From IMG/VR virus record IMGVR_UViG_3300030385_001578, positions 1-43,561 of that record: a stretch of DNA of 43,561 nt. The stretch is one strand, 5' to 3'. Each line of letters starts with the position of its first letter. Position 1 is the stretch's first letter. The notes under the pieces were generated by a model, which had not been told where the DNA came from, did no database searches, and saw nothing but the letters and a program-made list of their open reading frames with translations. This DNA is from a virus. Positions 8,632 through 17,612 of the stretch are shown here, one piece after another. Position numbers and translations under genes: made by a program.

Positions 8632-9021
8632 ATGACTCAGAGCGCTTACCGCAAGTGGGACCAGTACGTCGACGAGGCCAAGATCGAGCCGTTCAAGCTC
8701 GAGATCTCCGACGACGAGACGCTGGTCTTCGAGGCCCCGAGCGGGGTTGGTCTGATGGCGATCATGCGGGGTCTCCGCATGGGCGACATCGAGGTCATCC
8801 TGTCCAACCTCGCCGGGGACCAGTGGGAGCGTCTGCTGGAGCTGTTCGGCGGCGCCGGCCACAAGGCGATGCCGGCGCTGTGCGAAGACCTCATGGACCA
8901 CTTCCAGCTCTACGACAAGGTCACCCTGGTCGGCCCCGGTGGCGGCAAGGTGACGCGGTCGCGGCCCACTGAGATCCAGGCGATGCTCAACCAGGGTTAC
9001 CGCCCGGTGGGGGAAGGCTGA
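8632..9021 (+). CDS. Tail assembly chaperone gpG
   Basis: 129 aa, unshifted product. The ATG follows an AGAGAAAGGC site. The sequence (FKLEISDDETLVFEAPSG, then IMRGLRMGDIEVILSNLAGDQWERLLELF) matches gpG-like chaperones that coat the tape measure protein. It ends seven codons after the IQAMLNQGY region with PVGEG, just past a GGGGGAA slip site, and the zero-frame stop lies at 9019-9021. Confidence 0.85.
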   Translation: MTQSAYRKWDQYVDEAKIEPFKLEISDDETLVFEAPSGVGLMAIMRGLRMGDIEVILSNLAGDQWERLLELFGGAGHKAMPALCEDLMDHFQLYDKVTLVGPGGGKVTRSRPTEIQAMLNQGYRPVGEG

Positions 9022-9518
9022 GCCTCGCCGATCTGGTCGAGCTAGTCGACCGGTACGGCGAGGCAATCGAGTACGACCTGCATGACAGGTTCGGGCTCGA
9101 CCTGATCGACTTCTTCCGGGGGCTCCACTCGTGGCGGAAGCTGGGCAACCTCATCTCGCGGCTGCCCGTCTCGTCTGCCTTCATGGAGGCGCGGCTGAAT
9201 GACCCGGAGGTCGCCGAGGCGATACTGGACACCGACGACGGTGCCGGCCCCCCGCCGCGCCCGTCTCTCGCGGACTACACCCCCGAGGTGGCCGTGATGA
9301 GTCAGGCGGTCAACCGTCTCGGCGAAGTGGTCGCGGCAATCACCTGGCTCGGTGGCGGCAAGCCTCCGCGCGTCACGCCGCTGCCCACTCCGGTGACCGG
9401 CGTCGAGATCGCTCGAGCCCGCCGCGACGAACGACGCCACCGGGACCTTGTCGACGAGGTCGCCGAGGCTCAGAAGCGGTGGGCGGCTACGAAGGGAAGT
9501 CAGCCAGCTCATCCCTGA
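8632..9518 (+). CDS. Tail assembly chaperone gpGT (programmed -1 frameshift)
   Basis: The frame in which the downstream segment is open, 9012-9518, lies -1 to gpG and has no good start before 9183. GGGGGAA at 9009-9015 allows the P-site GGG codon to re-pair fully. After the slip, translation reads on as RLSLADLVELVDRYGEAI and then DLIDFFRGLHSWRKL, a typical gpT start. The fusion is about 295 aa. In lambda and most siphoviruses a fixed gpG:gpGT ratio is needed for tail assembly. The 3' end overlaps the antisense lipoprotein gene by 32 bases. Confidence 0.85.
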
Positions 9519-9906
9519 GCAGGTCGCTGCACGTCGCCAGGTTCTCGGTGTCGGCATAGAACTCCACGCCGGCCGATCCTTCCGAGTTCAGCACCGCGCT
9601 CGAGCCAGCCATGTCGGCCTCCCCGGCGCTGGTGATCATGTTCGACAGGAAGCACACCTCCCCGCCCGGAGACTCCCAGCGATAGTCGGCGATGTGGCTG
9701 CCGTAGATCAGGAAGTCGGGCGGCACGTCGTCCCCATCGGGGCGCACCTTGACGCCGAGGTGGTCGATGACCTCGCTCTCGTCGAACACGGCGGGCGGGG
9801 CTGAGGCGTCCTCGACGGGCGCGGGTTCCGCGGCCTGCCCGCCATTGGAGCACGCCGTTGTCGCGAGCGTCAGTGTCGCTGCGGCCATGGCCTTCTGAAT
9901 CTTCAT
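9487..9906 (-). CDS. Predicted secreted lipoprotein (antisense moron)
   Basis: 139 aa, transcribed against all surrounding tail genes. The N-terminus has MKIQK, a hydrophobic Ala/Thr/Leu stretch, and a lipobox ending TTAC at Cys19, then a Gly/Ala/Pro-rich acidic linker, as in exported lipoproteins. The mature part has two further Cys (VCFLSN, ATCSDLL) that could form a disulfide, and is beta-like. I do not recognise the family. A lone, oppositely oriented gene with its own promoter is the hallmark of a moron expressed in lysogens. A role at the host surface, such as superinfection exclusion, is plausible but unproved. Confidence 0.75.
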   Translation of the reverse strand: MKIQKAMAAATLTLATTACSNGGQAAEPAPVEDASAPPAVFDESEVIDHLGVKVRPDGDDVPPDFLIYGSHIADYRWESPGGEVCFLSNMITSAGEADMAGSSAVLNSEGSAGVEFYADTENLATCSDLLRDELADFPS

Positions 9907-9912
9907 TCGCTC

Positions 9913-9942
9913 AGGGTAAAGGCGTGCGCGCCACCCTGCCCA
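9913..9942 (-). promoter_or_regulatory. Putative promoter of the lipoprotein gene
   Basis: Reading leftward, TGGGCA (9942-9937) and TACCCT (9918-9913) are separated by 18 bases, and the -10-like box lies six bases before the ATG. This predicts a leaderless mRNA. No other transcription start for the antisense gene is apparent. Confidence 0.4.
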
Positions 9943-9960
9943 CGGAAAGGCGGTATTTCC

Positions 9961-12900
9961 ATGCCTAGTGCATCGGATGCGGTATGGATTTCCGTCTTGC
10001 CCGCGATGGACAAGTTCGGGCCTGCGCTATCGAAGGGCGTGGACTCCGAGGCGGAGAAGGCCGGCAAGTCTGCGGGCTCGCGCATGGGTGGCGCCATGAA
10101 GCTGGCGCTGGTTGCGGGAGGCGTGGCGATCGGTGCCGCGCTCTCCAAGGGCGTCATCGACAACATCAACATCGGCAAGGCCAACGACAAGCTCGCCGCC
10201 CAGCTCGGACTCTCGGCGAAGGAGTCCAGCCGGGTCGGCAAGGTGGCCGGCGACCTGTACCGCGACGCCTACGGCGACTCCATCGAGGGCGTTAACGACG
10301 CCGTCGGTGCGGTCATGTCCGGCATCAAGGGCATGGCAGACGCCTCGAGCGAAGACCTCAAGACGGTCACCGCGACGGCGCTGGACTTCGCTGCCGCGTT
10401 CGAGGTTGATGTCACCCGCGCCACTCAGATCGCCGGGCAGATGATGAACACCGGCCTGGCGTCGGACGCAACTGAGGCGTTCGACCTCATCACCGCTGCC
10501 TCGCAGCGGGTGCCGGCGTCGCTGCGTGAGGACATGCTCGACGCGACCGACGAATATGGGCAGTTTTTCGCGACGCTGGGCTACTCCGGCGAAGAGGCGA
10601 TGGCGCTGCTGGTCGACGGCGCAGAGAAGGGCATGTTCGGCATCGACAAACTCGGTGATGCGGTCAAGGAGTTCACGATCCGCTCCACCGACATGTCGAC
10701 CGGCAGCAAGGACGCCTACAAGGCGATCGGGTTGGACGCCGACGAGATGGCCAACAAGATCCTCAAGGGCGGCGACAGCGCACAGAAGGGCACCCAGCAG
10801 GTCATCGACGGTCTGTTGAAGATGAAGGACCCGGCGAAGCAGGCCGAGGCCGCCATCGCCCTCTTCGGCACCCCCCTCGAAGACCTCAATACCTCCGAGA
10901 TCCCCGACTTCCTCGAGTCCATGCAGGGCGGCTCGGACGCCATGGACGGCTTCAAGGGGTCGGCCAAGGAGATGGGCGACACCCTTAACGACAACTTCGC
11001 GACCCGCATGGAGGGTTGGAAGCGGACGGCTGAGGGCTTCGTCCAGGACGGTCTAATGAAGATCGCCGACTGGGGCGGCAAGGCTTTCGCGTGGGCGAAG
11101 GACAACCAGACGACGGTCGCGATCCTGGCTGGCGTCCTGGGTGGACTCACCGCCGGCATTGCCGTCTACAGCGCGACCGTGAAGATCGTGACGGCCGTGA
11201 CGGCTGCATGGAACACGGTGCAGAAGCTCCTCAACGGCACGATGCGACTCAACCCCATCGGCCTCGTCGTGACCGCTCTGGCCGCGTTGGCTGCGGCTGC
11301 GGTGATTGCCTACAAGAAGTCCGACACGTTCCGGGCGATCGTCGACAAGGCGTGGGCGGTCATCAAGCAGTCGGTGTCGACGGCTTGGGAGAACTACATC
11401 AAGCCCGCATTCAAGGCCATGTCCGACTTTGTTACGGGCACCCTGATCCCGGTCACTCAGCGACTGTGGCGCGACAACATCAAGCCGGTGTTCGAGCAGA
11501 TCGGCCGGATCATCCAGGTCGCCTGGAACAACGTCATCAAGCCCATCTTCCAGATCTGGAAGTCGTACTACGAGAACGTCCTCTTCCCGGTCATCCGGTT
11601 CCTGTGGACCAACGTCGTCAAGCCCGTCATGGAGCAGCTCGGGTCCGGCATCAAGAAGGCCTGGGAGAACGTCATCAGGCCGGTCTTCAACGCCCTCGGC
11701 GGGTTCATCGAGGGCAAGGTTGCCCCCGCGTTCAAGACCGGCGTCAATGCGATCAAGGACATCTGGAACGGCCTCAAGGAGATCGCCGCCAAGCCCGTCC
11801 GGTTCTTGGTGAATACGGTGTACAACGACGGTCTCCGCAAGATGATCGGCGCGATCCCCGGTGTCGACACCCCGCCTGAGATCAACCTCGGCTTCGCGTC
11901 TGGCGGCTACACCGGCAAGGGCGGCAAGTACGAGCCCGCCGGTGTCGTCCACAAGGGCGAGTTCGTGTTCTCCTCTGAGGCCACGCGCGGCAACGAGCGC
12001 GCCCTCCACGGCCTGCACAAGCAGCTGCGCGGGTACGCGAGCGGCGGCTACGTGTGGCCCGCCGTCGGCACCACCACGCAGCACACGAGCGGCTACCCGT
12101 GGGCGACCTGGGCGGGCGACATCAACCAGCCCGGCTCCGGCGACTACGGCAACCCCGTGCGCGCCTACCGCTCTGGGTCGGTGGCCTCGGCGCTGTGGAA
12201 TGGCAATGACGGCTCCTACGGCAACGTGATCCGCCTGAACCACCCCGGCTTCGGCTCGACCCTGTACGCGCACCTGTCCGACATCCTTGTCAGGGCGGGC
12301 CAGAGCGTCACGGCGGGTCAGCAGATCGGCCGCGTGGGGTCGACGGGTAACTCGTCGGGGCCGCACTTGCACTTCGAGATCAGTGGCGGGTCTGCGTCTG
12401 CCGGCGCCAGCGGCAATGCGGGCATCGGGTCGTCGGGGTCCGCGACGATCGCCGGTCACAGCGAGGGCAGCTGGCTCTCCGCGATCGGCAACATCAAGGA
12501 GACCTTCTCGAACGTGAAGGACGGCATCGCCAAGCTCGCCAACATGTCCGGTGGGTTCGCGGGCATGATCTCGGGCGCTGCGAGGAGCCTCGGGAATAGC
12601 GCGATCCAGTGGATCAACGACAAGATCCCGAACCGCCTGCTCCCCGACAACCCCATCCCGAAGTTCGACAACGGCGGGTGGATGATGCCGGGTTCGATGG
12701 GTGTCAACCACACGTCGCGTCCTGAGCCGGTGTTCACCGACGCGCAGTGGTCGACGCTGCGGATGGCTACCCGTTCGGCGATGGTCGGCGGCGGCAGGCT
12801 CGAGGGCAAGTCGATGCTCGCTGAGCAGAAGGCTGCCACGGCCGCCACTCGCGCTGCCGTCGACGAGCTCCGCGCACTTCGCGCCGAACTCCCTCCCAGC

Positions 12901-12966
12901 ATCCGCGGTGAGGCTACTCGCGTCATGGATCGCGCCGCTGCTGAGGGCGCAAGGAGGCGTAACTGA
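9961..12966 (+). CDS. Tape measure protein with M23 peptidase domain
   Basis: 1001 aa, the largest product; at about 0.15 nm per residue it predicts a tail near 150 nm. The N-terminal third is helical (phage tail tape measure type, SRVGKVAGDLYRDAYGDSIE). Hydrophobic segments lie around residues 385-455. Repeated N-IKP-F units occupy about residues 475-585. Residues about 705-810 form an M23/LytM-like metallopeptidase, with H708 and D720, H771 (YAHLS), and H802/H804 in PHLHFE. That domain should cut peptidoglycan cross-links during DNA entry. The ATG follows a GGAAAGGCGG site. Confidence 0.93.
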   Translation: MPSASDAVWISVLPAMDKFGPALSKGVDSEAEKAGKSAGSRMGGAMKLALVAGGVAIGAALSKGVIDNINIGKANDKLAAQLGLSAKESSRVGKVAGDLYRDAYGDSIEGVNDAVGAVMSGIKGMADASSEDLKTVTATALDFAAAFEVDVTRATQIAGQMMNTGLASDATEAFDLITAASQRVPASLREDMLDATDEYGQFFATLGYSGEEAMALLVDGAEKGMFGIDKLGDAVKEFTIRSTDMSTGSKDAYKAIGLDADEMANKILKGGDSAQKGTQQVIDGLLKMKDPAKQAEAAIALFGTPLEDLNTSEIPDFLESMQGGSDAMDGFKGSAKEMGDTLNDNFATRMEGWKRTAEGFVQDGLMKIADWGGKAFAWAKDNQTTVAILAGVLGGLTAGIAVYSATVKIVTAVTAAWNTVQKLLNGTMRLNPIGLVVTALAALAAAAVIAYKKSDTFRAIVDKAWAVIKQSVSTAWENYIKPAFKAMSDFVTGTLIPVTQRLWRDNIKPVFEQIGRIIQVAWNNVIKPIFQIWKSYYENVLFPVIRFLWTNVVKPVMEQLGSGIKKAWENVIRPVFNALGGFIEGKVAPAFKTGVNAIKDIWNGLKEIAAKPVRFLVNTVYNDGLRKMIGAIPGVDTPPEINLGFASGGYTGKGGKYEPAGVVHKGEFVFSSEATRGNERALHGLHKQLRGYASGGYVWPAVGTTTQHTSGYPWATWAGDINQPGSGDYGNPVRAYRSGSVASALWNGNDGSYGNVIRLNHPGFGSTLYAHLSDILVRAGQSVTAGQQIGRVGSTGNSSGPHLHFEISGGSASAGASGNAGIGSSGSATIAGHSEGSWLSAIGNIKETFSNVKDGIAKLANMSGGFAGMISGAARSLGNSAIQWINDKIPNRLLPDNPIPKFDNGGWMMPGSMGVNHTSRPEPVFTDAQWSTLRMATRSAMVGGGRLEGKSMLAEQKAATAATRAAVDELRALRAELPPSIRGEATRVMDRAAAEGARRRN

Positions 12967-14717
12967 TGACCGCGACCTGGGAAGCATCCTTCGGCGATCT
13001 CGACTTCTCACCTGCCGCCCAGCATGGCGAGGTGACGGTCGAGGTCCACGGCCTCCAGCGCGGCAAGCACACTCGCATCACGGCGGTGGCTGACTCGCTG
13101 ATCCAGGACGGGTCGATCGAGCGGGTTGTGCGTGACGACAACCGCGACGTGCAGCTCGTTCTTTGTCTTGACGGCTCGGATTCGGAAGCCCTCGCGCAGT
13201 ATGAGGCGACTTTGTTCCGTGAGGTCAACAAGGGTCGTAACGAGTTCCGTTGGACGCCCCCGGATGGTTTCGGGGCGACGGCGGTGTTCGATGTGCTGTG
13301 GGCTGACCTGGCGTTCGCGGACGACGACAATGTGTGGGATCTGGATGAGATCCGGGGCCGCCGTAACTATGTGTTGACGTTGCGGTGTCTGCCGTTCGCG
13401 CGGTCGGTGGAGCCGTTCACGGTGGAGGGTTTGACGTCGGAGGCTTCGGCGTCGACCACTGTCATTGACGACGCTTCGTCTGCTGCGGCTTGGTCGTCGT
13501 CGGATGGGACTGCGGTCACGGCGGCGGGTGGCGCCGTGTCGATGCCGATGCCCGTAGTGAATGGTGCAGTCAACTACGGCAACCGCCGACTCTATCGGGA
13601 TGGGTCGGTGACCATTCCGGGTGGCTCCTACGTCTACCTTGATTGGCGCGTCGTGTCGTCGTCGCCCGCCAAAGACATTCGGGTTCGTGTTGACGACGCC
13701 ATCGGAAACGGCACCCTGATCGAAGTGGGCAACTCTGGCGTTGCGCCTCGCCCCGGCTTTGTCAGGACCATTTTCCGCGCGGTCCTTGAGTTCACGACGA
13801 CGAGGCTGCTCGCTGATGCGTGGGGGTCGTTCACCGACGCGGATGCGACCGCTTCATTCGAGGTCGACGGCATCGCGTACACGAACCAGGCGCCGTTCGT
13901 GGGGACTCTGCGCCAGAAGGTGTCGGGGGTGGATGTGCCGGGTTCGGCGCGGACCCCGGCGTCGTTGGCGATCACTCACCCGTCGTCGGTGCTGGGGAAC
14001 GTTCTGGTTTACACGGGCAAGAGCGCCCGTCCTGGCTACCTGCCCGCCTTGTCGCCCTACCAGTCCGCCTCGTTCCTGAACGACTCGACCTATGTGGCCG
14101 GTCGCCGCGCGAGGGCGTCGACGGCGGAGTACGACGTCCCGGTTGCGAACCTGAATCCTGGGCTGCACCAGATCCTGATGCGCGCCCTGCCGGGCACCTA
14201 TGACGTGTCGGCTTCGCTGCGGGTTGGCGGGGTGGATGTGGGCGTGCCGGTCGTCGGGCGCAGGTCGTCGATCCTGCTGGCGGCCGACTCTGCTGGGTTC
14301 CCGATCTACTCGCTGGGTTCGATCACACTGCCGCCTAGCGAGGTTCCGGCCGTGTCGACCGCCACGGTTCGAGTCACCGTGACGCGGGTCAGTGGGAGCG
14401 TCGACTACCCGATCGACGAGGTGTGGGCGTTCCATCTTCCCGACGACGGCTCCGCTCACCTGTCCGCGGTCCCGGCTGGCACGGCTCGCCGCGTTCGGTT
14501 CGACGTGCCGACAGTCAACTCGCCGCACGCCGCCTGCTACATCGGGACCGCCGCCGACGACACGGACGCCTACGCAGTGTCGGGCGCGGACTCCAACTGG
14601 GATGAGCACGAGGTGAGCGCGGGGATGAACCAGATATTCTCGGTGACTACGGAGGCGCTCGACGCGGCTGTGACCGCCACGGGGTTCGCTCGCTGGCTGA
14701 CCCACCCGGCCGCCTGA
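12966..14717 (+). CDS. Distal tail / minor tail protein
   Basis: 583 aa, overlapping the tape measure stop (TGATG). The N-terminal about 150 residues (VTVEVHGLQRGKHTRIT, WDLDEIRGRRNYVLTLRCLPFAR) resemble distal tail proteins that form the hub joining tube and tip. The rest is Ser/Thr/Val-rich beta structure, perhaps carbohydrate-binding-like sandwiches. It is the first gene after the tape measure, the usual Dit location. The distal-tail role of the first domain is fairly likely; the function of the long C-terminus is unknown. Confidence 0.72.
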   Translation: MTATWEASFGDLDFSPAAQHGEVTVEVHGLQRGKHTRITAVADSLIQDGSIERVVRDDNRDVQLVLCLDGSDSEALAQYEATLFREVNKGRNEFRWTPPDGFGATAVFDVLWADLAFADDDNVWDLDEIRGRRNYVLTLRCLPFARSVEPFTVEGLTSEASASTTVIDDASSAAAWSSSDGTAVTAAGGAVSMPMPVVNGAVNYGNRRLYRDGSVTIPGGSYVYLDWRVVSSSPAKDIRVRVDDAIGNGTLIEVGNSGVAPRPGFVRTIFRAVLEFTTTRLLADAWGSFTDADATASFEVDGIAYTNQAPFVGTLRQKVSGVDVPGSARTPASLAITHPSSVLGNVLVYTGKSARPGYLPALSPYQSASFLNDSTYVAGRRARASTAEYDVPVANLNPGLHQILMRALPGTYDVSASLRVGGVDVGVPVVGRRSSILLAADSAGFPIYSLGSITLPPSEVPAVSTATVRVTVTRVSGSVDYPIDEVWAFHLPDDGSAHLSAVPAGTARRVRFDVPTVNSPHAACYIGTAADDTDAYAVSGADSNWDEHEVSAGMNQIFSVTTEALDAAVTATGFARWLTHPAA

Positions 14718-15781
14718 TGTTGCGTATCCGCGTCAACGGGCGCTGGCTCCACGCGTTCACCCACGTCTCGGGCGTGAAGTACCGCCACGGCGCGGACGGC
14801 GGCTGTCTCGAGGCGTCGTGGTCCATCTCGCAGCGACCGTCCGCTCTCGCGAACCCGACCCTTCTGCGGGGTGCGCGAGTGGAGGTTTTCAACGGCGTCA
14901 ACCGTGTCTGGGTGGGGCGGCTCACCGAGGGCGGCGAGGCGTCGTCGGAGTGCTACGCGACGGGGTTCATCAACGACACCCACCGCCTGCTCGCGCTCAG
15001 TGGCGACCTGAACGCCGACCTGAACACTGCGGTCGCTAACGGGGCGGGGTTCACTTACGCCAACGGGACCGCACCCCCCGCACAGCCGACCGACACCCCT
15101 GGCGGCTACCTTCACGATGCGGTCACCCTGGCAGCCACGGCGGCATCCAAGCGGGCCACCGTGCGCGCTGACGGGGTGCTGCGGTTCGAGTCTGACTCGA
15201 CCGCCCCCGCCTACTACGTGGTGCCCGGTGTGGGTGTCATTGGTCGCGCCGACGAGGACTACATCACCCACGTCACCGTCCTTTACGTCTCGGCAGTGGC
15301 GGGGACGCCGCCGACGCCGAGCGCCACGGCAACCGTGACTGCCTCGAGTGCTAGTGCGGCGGCGCTGTATGGCCGCTCTGACTACTTCGTCGACCTCCGC
15401 GACCGTGGCTTGCACACGTCCACGGAGGCGATGAATGTCGCCCAGGGTGTGCTCGCGAAGGGCGGCGCACGGCTGTCGTTCGCGAACAGCATCACCCTGA
15501 CTGGCGACCAGCTCCGCACGGCGGGCGGGCAGCGGGTGTCGCTGGCGGAGATGCGCGCCGGCCACATGGTGCGCTTCATGGGCGTGCAGACCCCCGAGCG
15601 GGTTGCCCGCGCCTCGTTTGACGTGATCGTGGGCGCCACCGACTACGAGGCTGGCAGCGGTCAGATCACCCTCTCGCCGCTGGGTCTGGCCCCCCGCAAC
15701 CTCGCCGACATCATCGCCACGGTGCCGTCGCGGTTCTCGAAGCTCAACCCGAATCCCGGAGCGGGGGCGACAGCAGCATGA
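14717..15781 (+). CDS. Minor tail protein (tail-tip hub candidate)
   Basis: 354 aa, starting MLRIRVNGRWLHAFTHVSG, overlapping the previous stop. Segments such as WSISQRPSALANPTLLRGARVEVFNGVNRVWVGRL and a C-terminal MVRFMGVQTPERVARASFDVIVGATDYE are like the second tail-tip protein of actinobacterial siphoviruses, related to tail-associated hub proteins. No lysozyme or peptidase motif is visible. It follows the Dit-like gene, consistent with a baseplate hub role. Confidence 0.68.
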   Translation: MLRIRVNGRWLHAFTHVSGVKYRHGADGGCLEASWSISQRPSALANPTLLRGARVEVFNGVNRVWVGRLTEGGEASSECYATGFINDTHRLLALSGDLNADLNTAVANGAGFTYANGTAPPAQPTDTPGGYLHDAVTLAATAASKRATVRADGVLRFESDSTAPAYYVVPGVGVIGRADEDYITHVTVLYVSAVAGTPPTPSATATVTASSASAAALYGRSDYFVDLRDRGLHTSTEAMNVAQGVLAKGGARLSFANSITLTGDQLRTAGGQRVSLAEMRAGHMVRFMGVQTPERVARASFDVIVGATDYEAGSGQITLSPLGLAPRNLADIIATVPSRFSKLNPNPGAGATAA

Positions 15782-15812
15782 CCACTCGACCTTACACATC
15801 TAGGAGCTGAAC

Positions 15813-16133
15813 ATGGCGGGGACGCTAGACATTGGCAATGAGCCGTTGGGGCTGAACGTCACGCTCGCTGCTGGCACCGACTTCGTGTCCGAGGTCGAGT
15901 ACATGGTGGCGGGTGCGGTGGCGGATTGGCCGGTGGGGACGTCGCTGTCTCTGCTGTTCGACGACGGCAACCTCGCGACTTGGGCGGCGACCATCACGGG
16001 TGCGGTTGCCCGATTCGACGTCGACAAGGCGGACACGGCGGCGATCCCGAAGGCGTCGCGGGTGCGGTTGCAGTACACGAACGGGTCAACGGATCGTGCG
16101 CTCGCGGTCGGAAGGGTGCGTCGCTTTGACTGA
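15813..16133 (+). CDS. Minor tail protein, LtfC/Gp6-like beta domain
   Basis: 106 aa, ATG after TAGGAGCTGAAC. The whole protein fits a small beta sandwich: IGNEPLGLNVTLAAGTDF, WPVGTSLSLLFDDG, ATWAATITGAVARFDVDKA. It resembles the LtfC/p132/Gp6-type domain found in tail-tip regions of actinophages; that match is from memory of the pattern. It probably decorates the fibre or tip. Confidence 0.6.
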   Translation: MAGTLDIGNEPLGLNVTLAAGTDFVSEVEYMVAGAVADWPVGTSLSLLFDDGNLATWAATITGAVARFDVDKADTAAIPKASRVRLQYTNGSTDRALAVGRVRRFD

Positions 16134-16998
16134 TCTGGCGAACAACTCACAGGTTCGGATCTCGCAGCCGGGGCTCCGTAGCGGCATCTATGTGCTCGAG
16201 GGACCTCCGGGTCGGGGCATCGAGTCGATCGCCCGCACCGCGGGCTCTGGCGCCCCCGGCACCGTCGACACGTACACAATCACCTACGAGGGCGGCGGGA
16301 CGACGACCTATCAGGTGACGAACGGCGAGGATGGCACGAGCGGCCGCGCCGTCTCCACGATCGCCCGCACCGCGGGCTCTGGCGCCCCCGGCACCGTCGA
16401 CACGTACACAATCACCTACTCGGATGCGACGACCTCAACCTTCACAGTTACTAACGGAGCCGACGGCACTGACGGGACCGATGGGGTCGGCCTCCCCGCG
16501 GGCGGGACTGCTGGGCAGGTTGTAGCCAAGGCCAGCGGCGCCGACTATGACTATGAACTGGTCGCGCCGCCGTCTGGCGGTGGCCTCGCCCTAACCCGGA
16601 AAACCCACGATCCAACCTCCTCGACCGATGTCGGGACCACCTCAACCTCGGCTGTGGATGTCAGCGCCTCCAACCTCGTCGTCACGTTCACAGTGCCGAC
16701 CAGTGGGACTGTCCGCGTGACCCTGCAAGCGATGCCGTCCGGACCTAGTAACGCCAACATCTTTTGGACCCTGCGAGAGGGGACCACTGATTTGGCGGTA
16801 GGCCGCCCAGTTGCCTTCTCCACTACCCAAGTGCGGGCACACGTCGAGTTCGTCATCACCGGCCTGACGCCCGGCGCAACTAAGACGTGGAAGTGGGCTC
16901 ATTACGTGAACAGTGGCACCGGCTATACCTCGTTTGGCGGCGGCAGGACTGCCGGCAGCGCTAGGGGTCCGGCAGTGATGGAGGTTTACCCCGCATGA
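16126..16998 (+). CDS. Tail fibre-like protein with repeated module
   Basis: 290 aa from a TTG at 16126 with GGAAGGG nine bases upstream, overlapping the previous gene by eight bases. After MTDLANNSQVRISQPG come two copies of a 44-residue unit containing IARTAGSGAPGTVDTYTITY and a TVTNG-DGT turn, a module common in phage fibres. Then a Gly-rich linker and a C-terminal beta domain of about 140 residues ending VMEVYPA. It probably contributes to receptor contact. The next gene overlaps by ATGA. Confidence 0.72.
   Translation: MTDLANNSQVRISQPGLRSGIYVLEGPPGRGIESIARTAGSGAPGTVDTYTITYEGGGTTTYQVTNGEDGTSGRAVSTIARTAGSGAPGTVDTYTITYSDATTSTFTVTNGADGTDGTDGVGLPAGGTAGQVVAKASGADYDYELVAPPSGGGLALTRKTHDPTSSTDVGTTSTSAVDVSASNLVVTFTVPTSGTVRVTLQAMPSGPSNANIFWTLREGTTDLAVGRPVAFSTTQVRAHVEFVITGLTPGATKTWKWAHYVNSGTGYTSFGGGRTAGSARGPAVMEVYPA
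16226..16419 (+). repeat. 62-bp perfect direct repeat in fibre gene
   Basis: Bases 16226-16287 recur without a mismatch at 16358-16419, exactly 132 bases (44 codons) apart. The intervening bases differ. Perfect identity, including third codon positions, points to recent duplication. Confidence 0.9.
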
Positions 16999-17612
16999 GT
17001 ATCGTGACCACCAACCGCGAGATCGACTTGCCTCAGCTCGACGCCGAAGTCGCCGCCGCCGCAGGACTCGCTGAACCCCCCGGCCTGTCTGCGCGCACCA
17101 CCGAGACCAGCGACGGCATTGAGGCGATCGTGCGCTGCGACCACCCCGCAGTCACGCAGACCATCCTCGGCGACGCGATCGACGCGCACGTCCCGATCCA
17201 GGCGCCCGACCCTGCCGCCGCACAGGCCGCCGTCACCGCGGTCGCCGCGATGGTCGTGCAGTCCCGTGCCGCCGCCGGGGACCTCACCGAAGCGGAAGCT
17301 GTGGCGGTCGCCCCCGCGTTCCCCGTGTGGGCGCCCGGCGAGCCCGTCACCCCCGGGGACCTGCGCTACCACCAGGGCGCGCTCGTGGAGGCGATCCAGG
17401 GCCACACCACCCAGGCCGACTGGGCGCCCGAGGCCACCCCGGCGCTGTGGAAGACCTACCGCGACCCCGACGTAGCCGCGGCCTGGGTGCAGCCGGGATC
17501 GGCAGACGCGTACCCCAAGGGGGCGAGAGTGACCTTTGGCGGATCTACCTACGAGTCCACGATATCCGCGAACGTTTGGGCTCCCGATGTGCATGGATGG
17601 GTGAAGATTTAG
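16995..17612 (+). CDS. Minor tail protein with two chitin-binding-like (CBM5/12) modules
   Basis: 205 aa. The N-terminal half is helical and Ala-rich. PVWAPGEPVTPGDLRYHQGA through QADWAPEATPALW is a clear CBM5/12-like module (aromatics spaced as in W-x-Y-GD-V-Y). A second, degenerate copy starts at AWVQPGSADAYPKGARVTF and ends WVKI. Such modules bind surface polysaccharide, so this is a good receptor-binding candidate. It is the last gene of the tail operon, and its stop overlaps the stop of the antisense HNH gene by four bases. Confidence 0.75.
   Translation: MSIVTTNREIDLPQLDAEVAAAAGLAEPPGLSARTTETSDGIEAIVRCDHPAVTQTILGDAIDAHVPIQAPDPAAAQAAVTAVAAMVVQSRAAAGDLTEAEAVAVAPAFPVWAPGEPVTPGDLRYHQGALVEAIQGHTTQADWAPEATPALWKTYRDPDVAAAWVQPGSADAYPKGARVTFGGSTYESTISANVWAPDVHGWVKI

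Noticed and set aside
11053-13011. 652-codon open frame on the minus strand
   Set aside because: It is the complement of the tape measure gene. Composition follows the high-G+C sense codons, and there is no ribosome site or domain.
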